Below are positions 1 through 6,523 of a stretch of 12,707 nt of DNA, piece by piece. The DNA lies in contig CAMVAG010000041.1 of NCBI GenBank assembly GCA_947165405.1, positions 1 to 12,707 of the forward strand, written 5' to 3'. The translations under genes and the position numbers were made by a program. The notes beneath the pieces were generated by a model. The model saw only the letters and a program-made list of their open reading frames with translations. It was not told where the DNA came from and searched no databases. The stretch comes from an uncultured Selenomonadales bacterium (GTDB lineage Bacteria; Bacillota; Negativicutes; Selenomonadales; Selenomonadaceae). Each line of letters starts with the position of its first letter. The stretch's first letter is position 1.

Positions 1-2
1 TC

Positions 3-131
3 TTTGTCGACATGTATCATCGCCACTGCTCAAAAATCGCGCCGACAGGTTACACCTTGCTCAAGACGCTTGACGGCATCACCGGCACGAGCGAAAGCAT
101 TCCCGATTTTCCCCGCCAATTTGTCAGCTAA
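3..131 (+). CDS. C-terminal fragment of an unidentified protein (5' end outside window)
   Basis: An open frame runs in from the left edge and stops at TAA 129-131, giving the last 42 residues of a protein; the last eleven read ESIPDFPRQFVS without the first E. I do not recognise the family. The frame is chosen because its codons (GTC GAC, GGC, GCG, CGC, CCC, TTG) match the neighbouring genes and because an intrinsic terminator lies 56 bp after the stop. A longer frame-1 ORF over the same bases runs through that terminator and is rejected. The fragment is hydrophilic, with no membrane segment. Identity needs the sequence to the left. Confidence 0.5.
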   Translation, partial: FVDMYHRHCSKIAPTGYTLLKTLDGITGTSESIPDFPRQFVS

Positions 132-187
132 AGAAAATTATCGACAAGGCAAGAAAATAATTTGGAAAGAAATTTTATACGGCAAGA

Positions 188-219
188 CACATCGAAATTT
201 GCGGTGTGCTTTTTTTTTT
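188..219 (+). terminator. Rho-independent terminator after the left-edge gene
   Basis: A 7-bp stem CACATCG (188-194) / CGGTGTG (202-208), with one G-U pair, encloses a 7-nt loop. One C follows, then ten T (210-219). It lies between the left-edge gene and cca, so cca probably starts its own transcript. A weak promoter candidate for cca follows (TTGAGA 244-249, 17 bp, TAAACT 267-272). It matches consensus poorly, so I do not list it separately. The rest of 132-301 shows nothing else. Confidence 0.8.
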
Positions 220-301
220 GCGTCAAGAAAAAATTTGCGGCACTTGAGATTTTTCTTTAAACTTGATAAACTTTTCGAAATAAAATTTTTGAGGGATTGC
301 C

Positions 302-1528
302 ATGACGGAAATTGAGTTTGCAAAAAAAATCAGCGAGGCGGGCGGCAAGGCGTATCTTGTCGGCGGAGCGGTTCGCGATAAATTTCGAGGCGTGGCGGCT
401 CACGACAAAGATTATTGCATCACCGGGCTTGACGAAAAAATTTTTAATAAAGTTTTTGCGGACGCGCCCAAGTTCGGGAAATCTTTTCCGGTGTATTCGA
501 TTGAGATTGACGACGCGCCTTGCGAGGTCGCCTTTGCCCGCACGGAACGCAAAATCGGCACGGGCTATCGCGGCTTTGAAATTTTATTCGCGCCGAACGT
601 GACGATTGAACAAGATTTGTATCGGCGCGACACCACGATTAACGCCATGGCGATTGAAATTTTGAGCGGCGAATTGGTTGACCCTTTCGGCGGGCGCGAG
701 GACGTTCTCAACAAAAAAATTCGGGCAGTCAGCGAACATTTCACCGACGACCCCGTTCGAGCATTGCGGGCGGCGCGGCAGGCGGCTCAATTCGATTTTG
801 AAATTTGCGACGAGACAATCGAGGCAATGAAACTTTGCGGCGAGGAACTTTCGCACGAACCGACCGAAAGAATTTTTAACGAGCTGGAGACCGCGCTCAA
901 AACAGATAAGCCGTCGATTTTTTTCAGGAGCTTGGAGCGGGCGAATTTGCTTGAAGTGACCTTCCCCGAAATTGCTCAACTGCGCGGAAAAATTCAGCCG
1001 AAAGAATTTCATCCCGAAGGCGACGCCTACGAACACACGCTGAAAATTTTGGACGACGTTGCCGCAATCAATCCCAAGCCGATTATCCGATTCGCGGCAC
1101 TCATGCACGACATCGGCAAGGGCACGACGCCCAAAGAAATGTTGCCGCATCATTATCTTCACGAAAAACGCGGGCTTGAAGTTTTAAAGCAAATGAATAA
1201 ACGAATGACGCTTCCGACCGAATGGAAAAAAATTGCGGCGTTCATGATTCGTGAACACATGCGCTCCCCGCGCCTTGAAAAAGCCGGAAAGATTGTCGAC
1301 TTGCTCTTGAGATTGAACGGCTTGAAAATCCGCGCGAAAGATTTTTGTGACATAATCCGCATTGACAATCACGGCTTGCCTCCTTACCTCGAACGCGCCC
1401 AAGAAATTATCGACGAGCTTTTGAAAATCGGAGGCAAAGACGCACCGCCCGAACTTACAGGCGCACAGGTCGGCAACTGGATTCACGCCGCGAGGATTCG
1501 TCGCTTTGTTGATATGAAAATTTTTTGA
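302..1528 (+). CDS. cca: CCA tRNA nucleotidyltransferase with HD domain
   Basis: This 408-residue protein matches the length of the E. coli-type multifunctional CCA enzyme (about 410), which adds or repairs the 3' CCA of tRNA from CTP and ATP in the cytoplasm. The nucleotidyltransferase head has the nucleotide-binding loop YLVGGAVRD (18-26), the metal-binding pair D35/D37 in HDKDY, and the RRD motif (108-110) followed by TTINAMA. DPFGG (127-131) and RALRAARQAAQFDF (153-166) mark the neck. An HD phosphohydrolase domain follows, with H244 in the YEHT segment and H269/D270 in LMHDIGKG. In E. coli this domain gives phosphatase and 2',3'-cyclic phosphodiesterase activity. Here that activity is inferred. 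The ATG has a GAGGGA site 5 bp upstream. comM follows after 12 bp, so the two are probably co-transcribed. Confidence 0.93.
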   Translation: MTEIEFAKKISEAGGKAYLVGGAVRDKFRGVAAHDKDYCITGLDEKIFNKVFADAPKFGKSFPVYSIEIDDAPCEVAFARTERKIGTGYRGFEILFAPNVTIEQDLYRRDTTINAMAIEILSGELVDPFGGREDVLNKKIRAVSEHFTDDPVRALRAARQAAQFDFEICDETIEAMKLCGEELSHEPTERIFNELETALKTDKPSIFFRSLERANLLEVTFPEIAQLRGKIQPKEFHPEGDAYEHTLKILDDVAAINPKPIIRFAALMHDIGKGTTPKEMLPHHYLHEKRGLEVLKQMNKRMTLPTEWKKIAAFMIREHMRSPRLEKAGKIVDLLLRLNGLKIRAKDFCDIIRIDNHGLPPYLERAQEIIDELLKIGGKDAPPELTGAQVGNWIHAARIRRFVDMKIF

Positions 1529-1532
1529 GGAG
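1527..1532 (+). promoter_or_regulatory. Ribosome binding site that fixes the comM TTG start
   Basis: GAGGAG lies 8 nt before TTG 1541 and overlaps the last two bases of the cca stop codon (TGA 1526-1528). It supports TTG as the start of comM and suggests that translation of the two genes is coupled. Confidence 0.75.
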
Positions 1533-1540
1533 TGTAAACT

Positions 1541-3073
1541 TTGTACGCAAAAACATTTGGAGCGGCAACACAGGGCGTTAACGGGATGATAATTTCTGTT
1601 GAAGTCGACAGCGCAAACGGAATGCCCGCCTTTGATATTGTCGGGTTGCCCTCGACTGCCGTCCGCGAATCAAAGGAACGCGTGAGGACTGCGATAAAAA
1701 ATTCGTCACTTCGCATGAGAACCGAAAAAATCACAATCAACCTCGCGCCCGCAAATGTCCGTAAAGAAAGCGCGGGACTCGACTTGCCGATAGCGATAGG
1801 TTTGCTCGCTGCGCAAGGTCGATTGCGGCCGTCGGTGTGTGAAGAATTTTTATTCGTCGCCGAGCTGTCGTTGGAAGGACTTTTGCGGAGCGTGGCGGGC
1901 GTCTTGCCGATAGCGATAACCGCGCGGGCGGAAGGCTTCAAAAAAATAATCGTCGCGCAAGAAAATATCAACGAGGCTTTGCTTGTCGACGACATAGAAG
2001 TTTACGCGCCGAAAACTTTAATGGACTTGGTCGACTTCCTCGACGGCGAAATTGAACTTGAACCCGCAACCCCTCAACCCGTCGACGAGCCCGAAGGTTT
2101 TGTGGAATTGGTTGACGACTTCGCTGACGTGCAAGGACAATTCATGGCGAAACGCGCTTTGGAAATTGCGGCGGCGGGCGGTCACAACGTCTTGATGGTC
2201 GGCGTGCCCGGTTCCGGAAAAACCATGCTTGCCAAGCGCATGAGTTCAATCCTCCCCGAAATGACTCGCGAAGAGGCTTTGGAAGTCACGAAGATTTACA
2301 GCATCGCGGGCAAACTTCCTCAAGGCGGCGGGCTTGTGACGAAACGCCCTTTCCAAAATCCGAATCACGACGCCTCGACTGCAGCGATAATCGGCGGCGG
2401 CACAACTCCCACACCGGGACAAGTCACGCTTGCACACAACGGAGTGCTCTTCCTCGACGAATTGCCCGAATTTAAAAAATCGACGCTGGAGGCTCTGCGC
2501 GAACCGCTGGAAGAAAGACAAATCACAATCAGCCGCGTGAGCGGGACTTTAACTTTTCCTTCAAGCATGATTTTAATTTGCGCAATGAATCCTTGCCCGT
2601 GCGGTTGGAACGGCGACAACGACCACTTTTGCCGCTGTTCGACTATGGACATTAAGCGATACACGCGCCGCTTGTCGGGGCCGCTGCTTGACCGAATCGA
2701 TATTCAAATTCGCGTGCCTCGCGTCAAATACGACGAGCTTAGCTCCAAACGCAGGAACGAACCTTCAAGCGTGATTCGCGAAAGAGTTTCGGCGGCAAGG
2801 AAAATTCAAACGCAACGCCTCGAAAAATATCATCTCTTCTGCAACGCGCAAATGACGCACGCGCTGATTCAAAAGCTGTGTATCTTGGAACCCGAAGCCG
2901 AAGAACTTTTAAAGGATGTCTTCGAGACGAAAAAACTTTCCGCCCGCTCCTACGACAGGATTATCAAAGTCGGGCGCACGATTGCGGACTTGGACGGCGG
3001 CTCGGAAAAAATTTCCGCCAAACAAATCAGCACGGCGATAAAACTTCGCAGTGACTTCGACCTTGAAGCTTAA
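1541..3073 (+). CDS. comM: YifB/ComM family Mg-chelatase-like AAA+ ATPase
   Basis: The protein has 510 residues, full length for the YifB/ComM family (about 500-515). An N-terminal Lon-like/ChlI domain (about 1-170) opens with the family signature (YAKTFGA, then FDIVGLPSTAVRES at 31-44). The AAA+ Mg-chelatase domain has Walker A GVPGSGKT (221-228), Walker B VLFLDE (302-307) and a cysteine cluster CAMNPCPCG (347-355) followed by HFCRCS. The C-terminal chelatase domain has ARSYDRIIKVGRTIADL (468-484). Characterised ComM proteins of naturally competent bacteria are hexameric helicases that drive branch migration during integration of transforming DNA. In Firmicutes the role is mostly untested, so the function here is by homology. 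The TTG start is fixed by the ribosome site at 1527-1532 and by alignment of the family N-terminus. It follows cca by 12 bp and ends at a strong hairpin. Confidence 0.93.
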   Translation: MYAKTFGAATQGVNGMIISVEVDSANGMPAFDIVGLPSTAVRESKERVRTAIKNSSLRMRTEKITINLAPANVRKESAGLDLPIAIGLLAAQGRLRPSVCEEFLFVAELSLEGLLRSVAGVLPIAITARAEGFKKIIVAQENINEALLVDDIEVYAPKTLMDLVDFLDGEIELEPATPQPVDEPEGFVELVDDFADVQGQFMAKRALEIAAAGGHNVLMVGVPGSGKTMLAKRMSSILPEMTREEALEVTKIYSIAGKLPQGGGLVTKRPFQNPNHDASTAAIIGGGTTPTPGQVTLAHNGVLFLDELPEFKKSTLEALREPLEERQITISRVSGTLTFPSSMILICAMNPCPCGWNGDNDHFCRCSTMDIKRYTRRLSGPLLDRIDIQIRVPRVKYDELSSKRRNEPSSVIRERVSAARKIQTQRLEKYHLFCNAQMTHALIQKLCILEPEAEELLKDVFETKKLSARSYDRIIKVGRTIADLDGGSEKISAKQISTAIKLRSDFDLEA

Positions 3074-3080
3074 GCAATCA

Positions 3081-3122
3081 AAAACTCCTCAACCGTTTGC
3101 AGTCGAGGAGTTTTATTTTTTT
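3081..3122. terminator. Bidirectional hairpin terminator between comM and rpmB
   Basis: A perfect 10-bp inverted repeat, AAAACTCCTC (3081-3090) and GAGGAGTTTT (3105-3114), encloses a 14-nt loop. On the plus strand a T-rich tract follows (TTTTATTTTTTT); on the minus strand the distal arm ends in TTTTTG. It starts 8 bp after the comM stop and lies just beyond the rpmB stop, so it can end both converging transcripts. Confidence 0.85.
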
Positions 3123-3125
3123 GAA

Positions 3126-3317
3126 TTAAATTGCACGCTGAACTTTGCCGGAACGAAGGCAACGGGTGCAGACGTTGACGCGCTGAATTTTGCCGTCGAC
3201 GACAGCACGCACGCGCTGAATATTCGGCTTCCATTTGCGTTTGGTCTTCAAGTGCGAGTGGCTCACGTTCATGCCGGACATCGCGCCTTTCTGACAAATT
3301 TCGCAGTAAGCTGACAT
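3126..3317 (-). CDS. rpmB: 50S ribosomal protein L28, zinc-binding (C+) form
   Basis: This is a 63-residue basic protein, the normal length for L28 of the large ribosomal subunit. It starts MSAYCEICQKG and carries the L28 pattern SHSHLKTKRKWKPN (19-32). Two CxxC pairs, C5/C8 and C50/C53, form the zinc-ribbon ligand set of the C+ variant. Species with such forms often carry a cysteine-free paralogue for zinc limitation, which is not seen here. The start is ATG at 3317, preceded by AGAGGTGA (3323-3330) at 5 nt. The open frame extends upstream to 3407, but that extension crosses the promoter and has no family similarity. It is a single-gene unit with its own promoter, convergent with comM. Confidence 0.95.
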   Translation of the reverse strand: MSAYCEICQKGAMSGMNVSHSHLKTKRKWKPNIQRVRAVVDGKIQRVNVCTRCLRSGKVQRAI

Positions 3318-3351
3318 GGGAATCACCTCTTCTCTGAAAAAAGACACGCGC

Positions 3352-3380
3352 ATTTTAGCACAGAAAATTTCGCGGCGCAA
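3352..3380 (-). promoter_or_regulatory. Promoter of rpmB (extended -10)
   Basis: Read on the minus strand, TAAAAT (3357-3352) is preceded by TGC, giving an extended -10 of the TGn type. A partial -35, TTGCGC (3380-3375), lies 17 bp upstream. It sits just downstream of the hisG terminator and would give a leader of roughly 30 nt before the rpmB ATG, which fits a separate transcript. Confidence 0.55.
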
Positions 3381-3388
3381 GGCTTGCC

Positions 3389-3424
3389 AAAAAAAATCCC
3401 TCGCCAAAAAAATTTCGGCAAGGG
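3389..3424 (-). terminator. Rho-independent terminator after hisG
   Basis: On the minus strand CCCTTGCC (3424-3417) pairs with GGCGAGGG (3405-3398) as an 8-bp stem with one G-U pair, followed by A and eight T (3396-3389). It lies about 30 bp after the hisG stop and directly before the rpmB promoter, closing the long minus-strand gene run. Confidence 0.85.
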
Positions 3425-3452
3425 TTTATATAAATCCATACGCTTGCAAATT

Positions 3453-4100
3453 TCATGAGACGCCAAATTTTTTCAGAGCCTCGACCAGAGAATTTATGCG
3501 TTCAAATTTGAGTTTGTAGCTGACGCGATTGGCAATGAGGCGCGCCGTCGAATTCATAATCGTGACGATTTCCTCAAGATTATTTTCGCGGAGCGTCGTG
3601 CCGGTTTCGACAATGTCGACGATACTTTCCGACATGCCGATTATCGGAGCAAGTTCAATCGAACCGTTGAGCTTAATGTATTCCATTTGCATGCCCTGCG
3701 CCGTGAAAAATTTTTCGGCAATGCGAGGAAACTTCGTGGCAACGCGAGTGTGAGCATAGTCTTCGAGGCGCGGACGCTTTTTGTCTTTCGGGACAGCCAT
3801 CATCAAATGACACTTGCCGAAGCCCAAATCCAAAAGTTCATAAACATCCTTGCCCGATTCGCAGATAACGTCCTTGCCGATAATGCCGAGGTCAGCCGCG
3901 CCGTATTCAACGTAAGTCGGAACGTCGGCGGTCTTCGTGATTATAAATTTCAGACGCGCCGCCTCATTCGTGATTATCAGCTTGCGGGATTTTTCGTGAA
4001 GTCCTTCCGCCGTCCAATCGATTTTTTTTAAAAGCTCGGTCGACAAGCCGAAAAGTTTTCCTTTGGGCAGAGCTACCGTTATAAAATTTTTATCTTGCAA
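3453..4100 (-). CDS. hisG: ATP phosphoribosyltransferase, short form (HisG)
   Basis: HisG catalyses the first step of histidine synthesis, ATP + PRPP to phosphoribosyl-ATP, in the cytoplasm. With 215 residues it is the short form, which lacks the C-terminal histidine-binding domain and in known cases needs the HisRS-like subunit HisZ for activity and feedback. Visible signatures are ALPKGKL (10-16), YGAADLGIIGKDV (66-78), ATKFPRIAEKFF (121-132) and the PRPP loop VDIVETGTTL (161-170). The start is set at TTG 4100-4098, 7 nt after GGAGG, which gives the normal N-terminus MQDKNFITVALPKGK. A longer frame to 4154 exists, but the extra residues look unlike HisG. It is the last gene of the minus-strand run, and no other his gene, including hisZ, lies in the window. 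The start overlaps the preceding small ORF by 11 nt. Confidence 0.93.
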   Translation of the reverse strand: MQDKNFITVALPKGKLFGLSTELLKKIDWTAEGLHEKSRKLIITNEAARLKFIITKTADVPTYVEYGAADLGIIGKDVICESGKDVYELLDLGFGKCHLMMAVPKDKKRPRLEDYAHTRVATKFPRIAEKFFTAQGMQMEYIKLNGSIELAPIIGMSESIVDIVETGTTLRENNLEEIVTIMNSTARLIANRVSYKLKFERINSLVEALKKFGVS

Positions 4101-4113
4101 AATTTTTCCTCCG
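4088..4113 (-). repeat. Copy B of a duplicated ribosome site/start segment (hisG start)
   Basis: On the minus strand this reads CGGAGG, an A/T-rich spacer, then TTGCAAGATAAAA. It contains the hisG ribosome site (GGAGG, 4112-4108) and TTG start. Copy A lies exactly 97 bp upstream (in transcription direction) at 4185-4211. They share CGGAGG and a 12-base core TGCAAGATAAAA. Confidence 0.75.
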
Positions 4114-4197
4114 TTCAAGCGCGGCGATTGACTTAAATATTTTTGTCGGCTCAATCGCGACCATTGGATGCAACGTCACGTTGCTTTTATCTTGCAT
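4090..4197 (-). CDS. Small ORF of 35 codons between DUF4127 gene and hisG
   Basis: ATG at 4197-4195 has an excellent ribosome site, GGAGG, 8 nt upstream (4210-4206). The frame runs to TAA at 4092-4090. The product is basic, starts MQDKSNVTLHPMVAIEP and ends LERRKNFAR, with no membrane segment or motif I recognise. It overlaps the end of the DUF4127 gene by 11 nt and the start of hisG by 11 nt, and both overlaps contain the same string TGCAAGATAA. Its first nine residues resemble those of HisG (MQDKSNVTL against MQDKNFITV), so it may have arisen when the 5' end of hisG was duplicated. It could be a real small protein, a coupling or leader ORF for hisG, or a remnant. It is not a classical his leader, having one histidine only. 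Confidence 0.4.
   Translation of the reverse strand: MQDKSNVTLHPMVAIEPTKIFKSIAALERRKNFAR
4170..4184 (-). promoter_or_regulatory. Hairpin just inside the small ORF
   Basis: GCAACG and CGTTGC form a perfect 6-bp stem with a 3-nt loop, covering about codons 5-9 of the small ORF. The distal arm continues as TTGCAT, which could instead pair with ATGCAA at the small ORF's start codon, so two exclusive folds are possible. A regulatory role is only inferred. On the plus strand TTTT follows the hairpin, but no plus-strand gene needs a terminator here. Confidence 0.3.
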
Positions 4198-4211
4198 TTC
4201 TTTTGCCTCCG
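4185..4211 (-). repeat. Copy A of the duplicated ribosome site/start segment (small ORF start)
   Basis: On the minus strand this reads CGGAGG, spacer CAAAAGAA, then ATGCAAGATAAAA. It holds the small ORF's ribosome site and ATG, and the last codons and TAA stop (4189-4187) of the DUF4127 gene. It is the partner of 4088-4113. Confidence 0.75.
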
Positions 4212-5797
4212 AAGGAAATTTCCGATTCAAACATTCTGTTCCACGGGAAGCGGACTCGAATATTATCACTGCCCGTGAATTTCGGCAAGTTATTCTTCGC
4301 GAAGTCTTGAAGCAATGACGCGCAATTATCCTCCGCCGAATAAAGTTTATCGTTCAAAGATTCGTAACGCCCTTCGCCCGACAACCAGTAAAGCTGATTC
4401 GCAACGATTTGCCGAACGTTCGCCTGATAAGCCCAATCGTCAAGATAGCGGTGCAGGAGCAATTCGTTGACGGCGTTGTCATTCATGCGGGCGGATAAAA
4501 TTCCCTCGCCCAGAGCAAAGCCCGCAGAATTTGTCGGAGTATTCCAGCCGGAATAAGCACTCAACTTGAAAAGGAGCCCGCGCTGTCTGAATTGTTCCAT
4601 GAGCGCGTTGTCGGAACCGTTGGCAAAGGCAATGTCGGCGACGATAACTTTGCGCCCGCCGTTGACATAATCTTGAACGATGTCGGCAAAAAAATTCGTG
4701 CCGTCACGAGCTTGACCGTCGTTAATTTCGTCGTTTGCCTCGAAGGTTTCGCCGTTGGGATTTGTATTCACGGCGAGGATAAAATCTGCGCGGGTCTCGT
4801 CTGCCGTCAAAGTTGCGCCGCTTGCTTTAATCGCCGCTTGAATCGAATTGTCAATCGCCTCGTCGGAATAAGCGGGGATTGTCCGTGCGCCGCGTCCCCA
4901 GTTGTACTTGACAAAAATTTTCGGGGAAGTCTGCGTCCGCTCATTGATTGCCCTCGCCAAAAGCAAAAGCCCGAATTCGTCAATGCCCGCCGTCGTCAAA
5001 TAACTCTTAATGCCTTGACCGTATTGCAAAAGCTTGCGGCCTTCGTTGTGCGTCTGCGAATAGGGCGCGTTGTCGTCACGACCGAGCAAAAGATAATCAA
5101 AGGTGTTGTTGCGCGTGCAGTCGATTAATTTTTTGTTGGCGTCAAAATTTTTTTCGCGCCGCCCCATCCAATCTTCAATCGCCCGCGTCGGAATCAATCG
5201 CTGCAGAAAATTGAACTCCTTAATTTCACGCGGCGTCAAACCTTCCAATTCCTGCTTGTCCATAAGTTCGGTCAAGCGGAAAATATTTGTGCCGTAGTAG
5301 CGATAATAATCCGGTTCCTCGTAGCCCGAAGCCAAACCCGTGCGCGGCGTGCGCATTATCGAGCCGAAGACGTACAGCGGCATTTTTTTATGCTTGCGAC
5401 GAAACTCAACGAATAAATCTGCGCGAGCCAAAATTTCATCGCCGTCGTAGTCATGCTTGCGCGAACCGACCAAACTTCCGTAAAGCAGCGCGTCCGACGA
5501 AATGACTGCGGCGGTTATATCTTTCTTGGCGTTTTTGTTGAGCCAATCCCAAAGCAAATCGGGGTCGCCCAAATTTTCGCGGTTGCCCAAAAGTTCCAAA
5601 GGCGGTGTCACAATTTCAACGCCCGCTTTTTCCAAAACTTCAGTCGTCTGCTTATTGACAATCGGTCTGCTGTCGTGCGGGATGTATAAAATTTTTTCCT
5701 TGACGACTTTCTTTTTCGCCGAGCAATCCGTCGAGCCTGTGACCAAAATCATCAAGCTCAACAAAATGCAAACGGCATTCCAAAATTTTTTCTTCAT
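4187..5797 (-). CDS. DUF4127 family exported protein
   Basis: The 536-residue product matches DUF4127 (Pfam PF13552), a bacterial family of about 500 residues with no established function. An N-terminal signal peptide is clear: MKKKFWN, a hydrophobic stretch (about 8-20), then TDCSA-KKK. A signal peptidase I site after A27 looks likelier than lipidation, since the residues before C25 (STD) do not form a lipobox. Conserved-looking blocks are YIPHDSRPIV (38-47), SSDALLYGSLVGSR (100-113), LLLGRDDNAP (236-245), KYNWGRGARTIPAY (297-310), VADIAFANGSDN (386-397) and YSGWNTPTNSAG (415-426). The many Asp, Arg and His residues suggest a polar, possibly catalytic site, but no reaction can be assigned. 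Its ATG follows the DUF2225 stop by 9 bp inside a heptamer repeat that supplies AGGA as ribosome site. It probably acts outside the cytoplasmic membrane. Confidence 0.85.
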   Translation of the reverse strand: MKKKFWNAVCILLSLMILVTGSTDCSAKKKVVKEKILYIPHDSRPIVNKQTTEVLEKAGVEIVTPPLELLGNRENLGDPDLLWDWLNKNAKKDITAAVISSDALLYGSLVGSRKHDYDGDEILARADLFVEFRRKHKKMPLYVFGSIMRTPRTGLASGYEEPDYYRYYGTNIFRLTELMDKQELEGLTPREIKEFNFLQRLIPTRAIEDWMGRREKNFDANKKLIDCTRNNTFDYLLLGRDDNAPYSQTHNEGRKLLQYGQGIKSYLTTAGIDEFGLLLLARAINERTQTSPKIFVKYNWGRGARTIPAYSDEAIDNSIQAAIKASGATLTADETRADFILAVNTNPNGETFEANDEINDGQARDGTNFFADIVQDYVNGGRKVIVADIAFANGSDNALMEQFRQRGLLFKLSAYSGWNTPTNSAGFALGEGILSARMNDNAVNELLLHRYLDDWAYQANVRQIVANQLYWLSGEGRYESLNDKLYSAEDNCASLLQDFAKNNLPKFTGSDNIRVRFPWNRMFESEISFGGKRNAR

Positions 5798-5819
5798 TCC
5801 TAATTCCTAATTCCTAATT
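5797..5819. repeat. Three-copy heptamer TTCCTAA at the DUF2225/DUF4127 junction
   Basis: TTCCTAA occurs three times head to tail (5797-5803, 5804-5810, 5811-5817), followed by TT. On the minus strand the copies read TTAGGAA. One copy supplies the TAG stop of the DUF2225 gene (5809-5807), and the copy next to the ATG supplies its AGGA ribosome site. Seven is not a multiple of three, so a change in copy number would alter the upstream reading frame's end as well as the spacing. Confidence 0.85.
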
Positions 5820-6499
5820 GCTTTTTTTGCAGCGCGCATGTCGCCCCATAAATCCCGTGCCTTGTCGTGAATTCTGGGTTCGCGTTCCCGAACGCCTTGA
5901 TCGCTTATCAGTCGCGAAAGATATGTCGTAGCTTTTTGCCTTTCGCCGAGCCGCCAATAAATCGCCGCAACGATATAAATAAACGCGTTATCGGTCAGCT
6001 CGCCGATAGGAAATTTTTCGCGCATCAAAGCTTCTTCGTAAGACTCAACGGCTTTTCGGAGGAATTCTTCTTCTTGAGCGTTGTCGTCCGCCTCACGATA
6101 AATCCATGCCAAGCGGTGCGCGTACTTCGCCTTCTTGGAGGCTTTGCCGTGAATCAAATCCAAATACTTCAATGCCAATCTGTAAGCGGTCGATGCGTTT
6201 TCAAGCGTGCGCTCCTCGACGAAAGGCACTTTGATATTTTTCGTGAGCAGAACGGCTTTTAAAATCGTCAAATGGCGGTCGGGAATTTTCGTCGTGAAAG
6301 TGTCCTCATCAGCCGCGAAGCCGCAATGTTCGCAGACCCAAATGCTGTAGTAGTAGGGATTGAATCCCGCGTAGTGAGTGCAACCGTCCTCGTCGCGTTT
6401 GGAAACGGGAATCCGCGAACGAACTTTCATAACGCGAAACGTCTTCTCGCAAATGGGACAAAATTTCTCGACCATAAAAGTATTTTCTATTTCAGCCAT
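5807..6499 (-). CDS. DUF2225 family zinc-ribbon protein with helical C-terminus
   Basis: The 230-residue protein resembles the DUF2225 family (Pfam PF09986), common in Firmicutes and uncharacterised. The N-terminal third has paired cysteines typical of a zinc ribbon, C14/C17 (FCPICEKTF) and C56/C59 (WVCEHCGFA), with a further C40 between them. The rest (about 75-225) is helical with tetratricopeptide-like spacing (AYRLALKYLDLIHG, then AHRLAWIYREADD, FLRKAVESYEEAL and AAIYWRLGERQKATTYL), suggesting a protein-interaction surface. There is no signal peptide, so it is cytoplasmic. The ATG has AAAGG 7 nt upstream. It lies 24 bp after the dipeptidase gene and 9 bp before the DUF4127 gene, so it is very likely co-transcribed. 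The C-terminal residues IRN come from the heptamer repeat. Confidence 0.8.
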   Translation of the reverse strand: MAEIENTFMVEKFCPICEKTFRVMKVRSRIPVSKRDEDGCTHYAGFNPYYYSIWVCEHCGFAADEDTFTTKIPDRHLTILKAVLLTKNIKVPFVEERTLENASTAYRLALKYLDLIHGKASKKAKYAHRLAWIYREADDNAQEEEFLRKAVESYEEALMREKFPIGELTDNAFIYIVAAIYWRLGERQKATTYLSRLISDQGVREREPRIHDKARDLWGDMRAAKKAIRN

Positions 6500-6523
6500 A
6501 ACATAACCTTTCAGAAATCAAAA

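Noticed and set aside
4..315. A 103-codon plus-strand ORF across the left edge
   Set aside because: It runs through the terminator and overlaps the cca start; codon use there favours the frame ending at 131.
584..1162. Long minus-strand ORF inside cca
   Set aside because: It is antisense to a well-recognised gene, has no ribosome site or family motif, and such shadows are expected given the codon bias.
3126..3407. L28 with a 30-residue N-terminal extension
   Set aside because: The extension covers the promoter, whereas ATG 3317 has a good ribosome site and the standard L28 start.
3453..4154. HisG with a start 18 codons upstream
   Set aside because: The extra residues do not look like HisG and lack a ribosome site, whereas TTG 4100 follows GGAGG at 7 nt and gives the normal N-terminus.
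4170..4188. Plus-strand terminator (hairpin plus TTTT)
   Set aside because: No plus-strand transcript is expected to end there and the T tract is only four bases long.
4187..5797. DUF4127 protein as a lipoprotein via C25
   Set aside because: The residues before the cysteine (STD) do not fit a lipobox; an ordinary signal peptide is likelier.
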